DNA of 11,158 nucleotides from JBMNUL01 sp050946255 (lineage in GTDB: Bacteria; Actinomycetota; Coriobacteriia; Coriobacteriales; CADBOM01): the NCBI GenBank assembly GCA_050946255.1, contig JBMNUL010000085.1, forward strand, positions 1 to 11,158. The letters are read 5' to 3'. Shown here piece after piece: positions 6,269 to 11,158 of the stretch; the stretch's first letter is position 1, and every line of letters starts with the position of its first letter. The position numbers and the translations under genes are program-made. Under the pieces are notes generated by a model. That model saw only the letters and a program-made list of their open reading frames with translations. It was not told where the DNA came from and searched no databases.

Positions 6269-8340
6269 GCCAGAGTCAGAATCTAATCATCGAGATCGGC
6301 ACCGAGGAGATTCCATCCGACGCACTGGTGCTGGCATCGGGTTATCTCGACAAACAGATTCAAAAGGAGCTGAAGGATTCGCGCATCGAGTTCGGTGAGG
6401 TCCGAATCTTGAGCACCCCGCGCAGGATCATCATCAGCGTCAAGGACGTTGCAGCCGAGAGCACCCCGGTCAAGCAGGAAATGAGAGGACCATCAGTCGA
6501 CCGCGCGTTCGATGCAGATGGCAACCCCACGAAGGCAGCGCTTGGATTCGCCCGTGGTAAAGGGGTTGAGGTCGCAGACCTCGAGCGCCGCAAGGAAGGC
6601 GACAACGAATACGTCTATGCAGTTGTGAACAAGCCATCTCAGCCCTCCAAGGGGATCATCGAGGGATTCATCGTTCAGCTCATCGATTCCATTCCCTGGA
6701 AGAAGTCTCAGCGCTGGGGTTCATGCGAAGCACGTTTCTCGCGTCCCGTGCGTTGGCTCGTCGGGCTGCTCGGCAGCGATATCGTGAACTTCGAGTTCGC
6801 AGGGCTGAAGTCCGGCCGCATTACATACGGGCATCGCTTCATGGCTCCACAACCCATCGAACTATCTACTGCTGATGACCTGATCCCATCTCTCGAGAAG
6901 GCATATGTCGTGCCCGACCCAGATGTGCGCGCAGACAAGATTCGCAGCCAGATTGCCCAGATCGAGAAGGACACCGGACTTGTGGCAGAGGTTCCCAAGG
7001 GTACTTTCGATGAGGTGCTCGGCTTGGTGGAGTACCCCACTTCTCTCGTTGGCCATTTCGATGAGGAGTTCCTCGCCGTTCCTTCTGAGATCATCACCGA
7101 TGCGATGCTCTCGCATCAGCGTTATTTCCCGCTCTACACGAAGGACCACAAGCTCTCCAACTCGTTCATCGTCGTGAGCAATGGCGACCCCAAGTGCTCG
7201 CAGACGATCATCGAGGGGAACGAGCGCGTAGTTCGTGCACGTCTCTACGATGCCAAGTTCTTCTATGAGGAGGATCTCAAGCATCCGCTGGAGTTCTACG
7301 TGGACAAGCTCGACGAGCAGGTGTTTCAGGAGAAGCTTGGAACCATGAAGCAGAAGGTCGATCGCATGGTCGACCTCTCCGGAAAGATCTGCAACAATGC
7401 CGGGCTAGATTCCCAGACCACTGAACGTGCCAAGCGTGCAGCTCTTCTCGCCAAGGCAGATCTCGTGACCAATGCGGTTGTGGAGTTCACCTCGCAGCAG
7501 GGCGTGATGGGCGGATACTATGCCCGCGCCTCGAAGGAGCCAGAGCAGGTAGCTGTGGCGGTCGAGCAGCATTATCGTCCCAAGTTCGCCGGTGACGAAC
7601 TGCCCGAGAACGACGAGGGCAAGGTCGTTGCCATTGCCGACAAGCTCGACACAATCGCTGGACTGTTCGCGATTGGCCAGCCCCCAACAGGCTCGAAGGA
7701 TCCTTTTGCACTGCGCCGTTGCGCCATTGGAATCTTGGCAATTCTGCAGGACGGATTCCCAATGGATTTAGGGCAGGCCATCGACGATGCCCTGGCAGAG
7801 TACAAAGACCTCAAGTTCGATACCGAGAAGATTGCTGCCCAGATTCGCGAGTTCTTTGCGGGCAGGCTCTTTGTGATTGCAAAGGATCATGGGTTTGATG
7901 CCGAGGTAGCAAATGCCGTCCAGGCAACCGGAGTTTTGAACCCCATCGAGCTGTTTGCCCGTTGCGAGGCTCTCACGAACGCTCGCGACCAGAACGCCGA
8001 ACTCTACGAGGATTTGGAGACGGCATACAAGCGCGCCAACAATCTGCGCGACGCCTCGCTTGGAACCGACGTGGACGTTTCGATCATGGGTCCGGAGGAG
8101 AAAGCCCTTCTCGATGTGGTGGACAAAGCCCAGTCTCAGGTAAACGACGCACTCGCCAACGGAAAATACTCCGATGCGCTGGTTGCTCTCTCCGAGCTGC
8201 GCGGTCCGATCGACAGCTTCTTTGATGCAGTTATGGTCATGGACAAGGATGAGAAGATCCGTAACAACCATCTGAAGTTGCTCAACAAGTTCGTTGAGGT
8301 GTTCTCCAACGTTGCAGACTTCGAGAAGCTGGGCGGTTAG
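6265..8340 (+). CDS. glyS: Glycyl-tRNA synthetase beta subunit
   Basis: Beta subunit, which binds tRNA-Gly and completes the alpha2beta2 enzyme with GlyQ. At 691 aa it has the normal length. The N-terminus IIEIGTEEIPSDAL (8-21) is diagnostic; RGPSVDRAFDADGNPT (74-89) and ARFSRPVRWLVGLLG (156-170) follow. The C-terminal third carries the HD-like and anticodon-binding regions, with IADKLDTIAGLFAIGQPPTGSKDPFALRR. The ATG sits in an ATGA overlap with glyQ, so the two are translationally coupled in equal stoichiometry. A short inverted repeat (ACCT/AGGT) followed by TTTTCT at about 8357-8371 is too weak to stop transcription into the next gene with certainty. Confidence 0.97.
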   Translation: MSQSQNLIIEIGTEEIPSDALVLASGYLDKQIQKELKDSRIEFGEVRILSTPRRIIISVKDVAAESTPVKQEMRGPSVDRAFDADGNPTKAALGFARGKGVEVADLERRKEGDNEYVYAVVNKPSQPSKGIIEGFIVQLIDSIPWKKSQRWGSCEARFSRPVRWLVGLLGSDIVNFEFAGLKSGRITYGHRFMAPQPIELSTADDLIPSLEKAYVVPDPDVRADKIRSQIAQIEKDTGLVAEVPKGTFDEVLGLVEYPTSLVGHFDEEFLAVPSEIITDAMLSHQRYFPLYTKDHKLSNSFIVVSNGDPKCSQTIIEGNERVVRARLYDAKFFYEEDLKHPLEFYVDKLDEQVFQEKLGTMKQKVDRMVDLSGKICNNAGLDSQTTERAKRAALLAKADLVTNAVVEFTSQQGVMGGYYARASKEPEQVAVAVEQHYRPKFAGDELPENDEGKVVAIADKLDTIAGLFAIGQPPTGSKDPFALRRCAIGILAILQDGFPMDLGQAIDDALAEYKDLKFDTEKIAAQIREFFAGRLFVIAKDHGFDAEVANAVQATGVLNPIELFARCEALTNARDQNAELYEDLETAYKRANNLRDASLGTDVDVSIMGPEEKALLDVVDKAQSQVNDALANGKYSDALVALSELRGPIDSFFDAVMVMDKDEKIRNNHLKLLNKFVEVFSNVADFEKLGG

Positions 8341-8373
8341 CCAATACCGAGTTCGACCTAGTTAGGTTTTCTA

Positions 8374-9738
8374 TTGCAGAACGGCAACTACAACGGCCGC
8401 ACGAACGGCTATAAACGAAATCGTTACGGTGCCCGGACTAGTAGTTCTGGTTCGAATAGTGGGAAAACTCCCGACAGTTCTTCAGGTGCTCCAAAGCGTG
8501 TAGTTCGCGACGATGGGGAGACCGATAGGGGAGTGCTCGTCGATTTTGGCGAAAAGCTCAAGGGACATGCCGGTAAATTCAACCGCGCTGGTCGCTCTGG
8601 CAACGCTTGGAGATCTGGCGGCGCTGGTCGTGACAAGAAACCCAGCAGCCCAGGTCACGCCAGGAGAACCGGCAGCGCTGGCAGCCCAGGGCACGGCGAG
8701 AGATCCAGCAGTTCAAGTCACGCCGGACAATCTGACAGCTCTGGCGGCGCTGGTCGCGACGCAAGTCACGCCAGTAGACCTGGCGGCGCAGGTTATTCTG
8801 GAAGATCCAGACGTGCAGAACATGCTGGCCGCGCAAAATATGCTGAACGTGGTGGAAAATCAGGTTATGGCGGCTCTTTCCTCAGTGGAGGCCGCCATAG
8901 CTTTAATGGTTTCGGTCGTGATGGAGATGGTCGCAGTCGGCCCAGCTCGGTTCTCGTAAGTCGGCTCAACCCCAAGTCCTTGCTGTTGATCACCATCGGC
9001 GTGTTAATTGTGATTGTCGTCATCGTGAACCAGTGTTCCCTCGACGAATCTATCCCAATGAACAACTACGATTGGTCAAACCTCCAAACCAACGGTGAGG
9101 TCAAAACCTACACTGCTGCAAATGGCGAGACATCAAAGTTCGGAATCGATGTCTCCTATCACAATGGGAACATCGATTGGGCGACGGTTGCCTCAGAAGG
9201 GGTGCAGTTCGCGTTTGTGAGAGTAGGGTGGCGAGGCTACGACCAGGGTCAGATAAGCGAGGATCCCATGGCCGACACCAACATCAGCCAGGCGATGAGC
9301 AACGGCATAGATGTGGGACTCTACTTCTTCTCACAGGCTATTACCGAGGATGAAGCTCGCGAAGAAGCTGATTTCATATGCGATTTCGCCGACCTATATG
9401 GGATCACGGACTTTCCCATAGTCTTCGACATGGAAAGCATTGATAACACGGCTTCCCGCATCGACAGCCTCACCACAGAAGAGCGGACACAAATCGCGCT
9501 TGCCTTCTGCGCGCGTGTGGAAGAACGCGGATACACTCCGATGATCTATGGAAACGACGCTTGGCTGAATGGCAAATTTGATCTTCAGCAGATCTCGAAA
9601 TATTCGCTTTGGTTGTCGCAGTACAACGAGCAGCCTTCGGCGAGTTACGCATTCGACATCTGGCAATACAGCTGCACGGGTACAATCAATGGAATCGACA
9701 CCGACGTGGACCTCGATTTGATATTCCCCAGCGGATAA
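8374..9738 (+). CDS. Membrane-anchored GH25 muramidase with long basic low-complexity N-region
   Basis: Predicted cell-wall lytic or remodelling enzyme (454 aa). Residues 1-200 are a Gly/Ser/Arg/His-rich, Cys-free, presumably disordered region. One transmembrane helix follows (about 202-218, LLLITIGVLIVIVVIV). The outer part from about 256 is a glycosyl hydrolase family 25 domain: GIDVSYHNGNIDW (257-269) with Asp259, FVRVGWRG, GLYFFSQAI, the DxE motif FDMES with Asp352 and Glu354, MIYGNDAWL and DIWQYSCTGTINGIDTDVDL (428-447). All expected catalytic carboxylates are present. The topology should be N-in/C-out. The start is a TTG, with only a weak TTAGG upstream; an in-frame stop at 8359-8361 rules out much more N-terminus, while a GTG at 8533 is a possible later start. 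It lies 33 nt after glyS, so it is likely co-transcribed. Confidence 0.85.
   Translation: MQNGNYNGRTNGYKRNRYGARTSSSGSNSGKTPDSSSGAPKRVVRDDGETDRGVLVDFGEKLKGHAGKFNRAGRSGNAWRSGGAGRDKKPSSPGHARRTGSAGSPGHGERSSSSSHAGQSDSSGGAGRDASHASRPGGAGYSGRSRRAEHAGRAKYAERGGKSGYGGSFLSGGRHSFNGFGRDGDGRSRPSSVLVSRLNPKSLLLITIGVLIVIVVIVNQCSLDESIPMNNYDWSNLQTNGEVKTYTAANGETSKFGIDVSYHNGNIDWATVASEGVQFAFVRVGWRGYDQGQISEDPMADTNISQAMSNGIDVGLYFFSQAITEDEAREEADFICDFADLYGITDFPIVFDMESIDNTASRIDSLTTEERTQIALAFCARVEERGYTPMIYGNDAWLNGKFDLQQISKYSLWLSQYNEQPSASYAFDIWQYSCTGTINGIDTDVDLDLIFPSG
8614..8760 (+). repeat. Internal repeats in the GH25 low-complexity region
   Basis: Within the region coding the disordered part, a 21-nt stretch at 8614-8634 recurs at 8740-8760 with one mismatch, encoding SGGAGRD both times, 42 codons apart. 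Related GGCGCTGG/GTCACGCC words recur around them. This suggests growth by small duplications. A second reading frame (8513-8959) stays open for the same compositional reason. Confidence 0.55.
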
Positions 9739-9780
9739 TGCAGCGCGCTCGCCCTGCCGCTCCCGCGACATTGCATTAAT

Positions 9781-9812
9781 TTGACGGCCACTTTATCTTG
9801 CAGCGTTATACT
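9781..9812 (+). promoter_or_regulatory. Possible promoter of the LOG-family gene
   Basis: A good -10, TATACT, lies at 9807-9812, 35 nt before the ATG. The only -35-like sequence upstream is TTGACG at 9781-9786, but the spacer is 20 nt, longer than ideal. The GH25 gene ends at 9738 without a clear terminator, so read-through is also possible. Confidence 0.4.
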
Positions 9813-9846
9813 TTTTAGACTTTGAAATCGGACGAAAGAGACATGT

Positions 9847-10395
9847 ATGAACATCTGCGTTTTCTGCGCTTCGAGCAGCAGTGTGAAAGAGCCTTATATT
9901 TCTGCAGCCAGGGAATTGGGCGAGCAAATTGGCAAACGTGGCCATAACCTCGTCTTCGGAGGATACGATTCCGGGCTGATGGGAGTTGTGTCGCATGCAG
10001 TTCACGATGCTGGCGGCAAGGTGATCGGCGTTGTTCCCGACGACGTCAGCAAGTTCAAGACACGGAAGATTTTCCCTTGTGATGAGCTGCATGAAGTCGA
10101 GAACATCTCGAGGCGAAAGGACCTTATGTCCTCGAATGCAGATGCTTTCGTGGCAGCCCCAGGAGGATTTGGAACTTTGGACGAACTCTACGAAGTGCTT
10201 GTGGAACAGAAGCTTTCGTCCGGGGCAAAAAAGCCGATTGCAATCTACAACTTCGATGGCTACTACGACACTCTCGAGCAGATGACGCATCAGATGGTCG
10301 AGAAAGGGTTCGTCCCGGCAGAAGACCTCAACCTCTTCTTCGTGACCAGCGACCCAGAGCAGATCGTCAAGGGCTTGGAAGAGCGTCTGGCCTGA
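9847..10395 (+). CDS. LOG-family (TIGR00730) Rossmann-fold nucleotide hydrolase
   Basis: Member of the LOG / lysine-decarboxylase-like family, 182 aa. Characterised members cleave cytokinin riboside 5'-monophosphates or related nucleoside monophosphates to free base and ribose 5-phosphate. Visible signature: ICVFCASSSS at the N-terminus, the nucleotide loop FGGYDSGLMG (37-46), Arg89/Arg90 in SRRKDLM, and the catalytic motif PGGFGTLDE (105-113) with Glu113. The nucleotide loop has Tyr40 where many relatives have Gly (GGG). The ATG follows GAAAGAG (about 9834-9840), a modest ribosome site. The real substrate in this bacterium is unknown; the old label lysine decarboxylase is not appropriate. 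It appears to be a single-gene unit. Confidence 0.9.
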   Translation: MNICVFCASSSSVKEPYISAARELGEQIGKRGHNLVFGGYDSGLMGVVSHAVHDAGGKVIGVVPDDVSKFKTRKIFPCDELHEVENISRRKDLMSSNADAFVAAPGGFGTLDELYEVLVEQKLSSGAKKPIAIYNFDGYYDTLEQMTHQMVEKGFVPAEDLNLFFVTSDPEQIVKGLEERLA

Positions 10396-10619
10396 GTCCT
10401 TGCCTGCTTTTTTGGTAGCAGCAGAGTTCTCGATTGTTTCCTACGGTTGCAGCAGCACCCCACTTGCTTCCCAACGGTTGCAACAGGGTTCTCGTTTGCT
10501 TCCCTACGATAGAACTCTCATTTTTATTAATGCTGAACTTCGGCTTCCTCTTGTAATGCAGGTTTAACTTGCTTTTCTTCGGTAACACTTGGCTTCAAAG
10601 GAAATCCCACTTGCGCTCT
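10396..10619. repeat. Three 31-nt degenerate tandem repeats downstream of the LOG gene
   Basis: There is no gene from 10396 to 10756. Three consecutive 31-nt units start at 10418, 10449 and 10480, each of the form GCAGCAG...TTCTCG-TTGCTTCC-TACGGTT with several substitutions. Weaker, shortened copies seem to continue to about 10600 (for example around 10559-10585, GCAGGTT..ACTTGCTTTTCTTCGG). A six-T run at 10408-10413 just after the LOG gene might mark its transcript end, although I see no good stem before it. Confidence 0.55.
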
Positions 10620-10639
10620 TATTAGACTAAATCTAATAT
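10611..10639 (+). promoter_or_regulatory. Promoter with palindromic operator candidate for the CMD/ArsS-type operon
   Basis: TTGCGC (10611-10616) and TAATAT (10634-10639) are separated by exactly 17 bases. A 19-bp palindrome, TATTAGACTAAATCTAATA (10620-10638; 7-bp arms, 5-bp centre), covers most of the spacer and five bases of the -10. A dimeric repressor bound there would block RNA polymerase. The nature of the regulator is unknown; an ArsR-like or redox regulator would fit the gene content, but that is speculation. Transcription would start near 10646. Confidence 0.55.
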
Positions 10640-10659
10640 ATGAAAACGTCGAAGAATTG

Positions 10660-10713
10660 TCGATTCGGCAATTTCAATTTGAAACTTCGATTCGGCAATT
10701 TCAATTTGAAACC
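10660..10713 (+). repeat. 27-bp tandem duplication in the leader of the AhpD-like gene
   Basis: Two adjacent 27-nt copies (10660-10686 and 10687-10713) differ only at their last base. A fragment of a third copy (AATTGGAAACCA, about 10723-10734) follows. Each copy contains the near-palindrome TTCAATTTGAA. They lie downstream of the predicted start of transcription and upstream of the ribosome site. Confidence 0.85.
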
Positions 10714-10740
10714 AACTGCAGGAATTGGAAACCAATCACA

Positions 10741-10754
10741 GGAGGAGCGAGGAG
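10741..10754 (+). promoter_or_regulatory. Ribosome binding site fixing the AhpD-like start
   Basis: Two overlapping Shine-Dalgarno cores (GGAGG and GAGGAG) end a few bases before the ATG at 10757. This rules for the 110-aa product starting METYYNPEDL and against the extension from 10640. Confidence 0.85.
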
Positions 10755-10756
10755 AT

Positions 10757-11089
10757 ATGGAAACCTATTACAACCCAGAGGATCTGCCAAAGTTTGCGAC
10801 GATGGGGGAGGAAGCTCCCGAGCTCTGGAACCTCTACATGGCCTATTACGGAAAGGTTTTCGAGGATGGAGCTCTCACCGCTCGTGAGAAGGCTCTTATC
10901 GCGCTGGCCGTTGCAGCGGCTGTTCAATGTCCGTATTGCATCGACTCTTACACCAACTCTTGTCTTGAGAAGGGTGTCACCGAGGAGGAGATGACCGAGG
11001 CATTTCACGTTGCAAACGCAATTCGCGGAGGAGCAGCCCTTGCTCATGGCGTGCAGATGAAGAACATCGTCAAGAAACTGGAGATGTAA
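10757..11089 (+). CDS. AhpD-like CMD protein, arsenosugar-biosynthesis-associated type
   Basis: Carboxymuconolactone-decarboxylase-fold protein of 110 aa. The redox motif is CPYC (58-61, in AVQCPYCIDSYT), with a further Cys69 and His84. ALTAREKALIALAVA (39-53) and HVANAIRGGAALAHGVQMKN (84-103) are typical of the small peroxidase-like proteins encoded next to the radical SAM enzyme ArsS in arsenosugar-type loci. The AhpD His four residues after CxxC is Tyr65 here. The start at 10757 is set by an excellent GGAGGAGCGAGGAG (10741-10754). An in-frame ATG at 10640 overlaps the -10 box and lacks a ribosome site. The subfamily call rests on remembered family sequence and the partial neighbour; the general CMD call is firm. 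Confidence 0.85.
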   Translation: METYYNPEDLPKFATMGEEAPELWNLYMAYYGKVFEDGALTAREKALIALAVAAAVQCPYCIDSYTNSCLEKGVTEEEMTEAFHVANAIRGGAALAHGVQMKNIVKKLEM

Positions 11090-11158
11090 ATGACTTCGCC
11101 AACTGAACAGGCTCTGGAGGCAATGTCGTGCGTTACCCCGTTCGAGCAGAGGGTGAGC
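11090..11158 (+). CDS. Start of a translationally coupled gene, possibly ArsS-type radical SAM protein (partial)
   Basis: An open frame begins with the ATG directly after the TAA of the AhpD-like gene and runs 23 codons to the window edge (MTSPTEQALEAMSCVTPFEQ...). GGAG at 11080-11083, inside the end of the previous gene, is a good ribosome site. The TPFEQRV segment resembles the N-terminal lead-in seen before the TLQVNxGLxCNxxCxHCH cluster motif of ArsS. That motif would lie outside the window, so the identity is inferred from context only. Confidence 0.5.
   Translation, partial: MTSPTEQALEAMSCVTPFEQRVS

Noticed and set aside
8513..8959. A 148-codon frame on the plus strand inside the low-complexity part of the GH25 gene.
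   Set aside because: It stays open because of the repetitive GC-rich codons of the main frame; the main frame leads into a membrane helix and an intact GH25 domain.
8374..9738. Prophage endolysin remnant.
   Set aside because: No phage neighbours, holin or integrase; the protein is membrane-anchored and follows glyS closely.
10660..10713. CRISPR array for the 27-bp repeats (and for the 31-nt repeats at 10418-10510).
   Set aside because: The repeats are directly adjacent without spacers and no cas genes are present.
10640..10756. N-terminal extension of the AhpD-like protein from the ATG at 10640, in which the 27-bp repeat would encode RFGNFNLK twice.
   Set aside because: The ATG overlaps the predicted -10 box and has no ribosome site, while 10757 has an excellent one and the expected family N-terminus.
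10657..10887. Short leader frame (TTG at 10657) reading SIRQFQFET twice.
   Set aside because: Any 27-nt repeat is in phase in all open frames; weak start, no ribosome site, overlaps the real gene.

Overview
The window looks like a chromosomal housekeeping segment of an actinomycete, most plausibly a Coriobacteriia member (Eggerthella/Slackia-like). Three things suggest this: a 30S protein S16 with a long Glu/Ala-rich tail, frequent GTG/TTG starts on ribosomal protein genes, and a two-subunit glycyl-tRNA synthetase in an actinobacterial-looking background. The taxonomic call is inference; there is no rRNA in the window.

Layout: (1) ddl, D-Ala-D-Ala ligase (227-1207, +), followed by a roughly 500-nt spacer with a decayed repeat array and the terminator of rpsT. 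(2) rpsT, ribosomal protein S20 (1715-1978, -), diverging from a compact + strand RNA-metabolism operon rpsP-khpA-rimM-trmD (2339-4265). Its genes are separated by 5-15 nt or overlap by 4. (3) A 199-nt gap with nested inverted repeats where many bacteria carry rplS, then lepB, signal peptidase I (4465-5019). (4) A spacer of about 49-nt quasi-repeats (5039-5280), then glyQ-glyS (5345-8340, ATGA overlap). A membrane-anchored GH25 muramidase with a 200-residue basic, low-complexity cytoplasmic region follows (8374-9738). (5) A LOG/TIGR00730 family nucleotide hydrolase (9847-10395) with its own promoter. (6) A spacer with three 31-nt degenerate repeats, a well-formed promoter whose -10 lies in a 19-bp palindrome, and a 27-bp near-perfect tandem duplication in the leader. 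It leads into a 110-aa AhpD-like CPYC protein of the arsenosugar-biosynthesis-associated type and the first 23 codons of a coupled gene, probably the ArsS radical SAM enzyme.

The genes mostly serve translation (S16, S20, RimM, TrmD, KhpA, GlyQS) and the cell envelope (Ddl, LepB, GH25). The right edge starts a separate, probably regulated, arsenic/redox-related locus. The least explained signals are non-coding: the nested hairpins between trmD and lepB, the operator-like palindrome plus 27-bp duplication upstream of the AhpD-like gene, and three unrelated decayed repeat arrays filling the long spacers.
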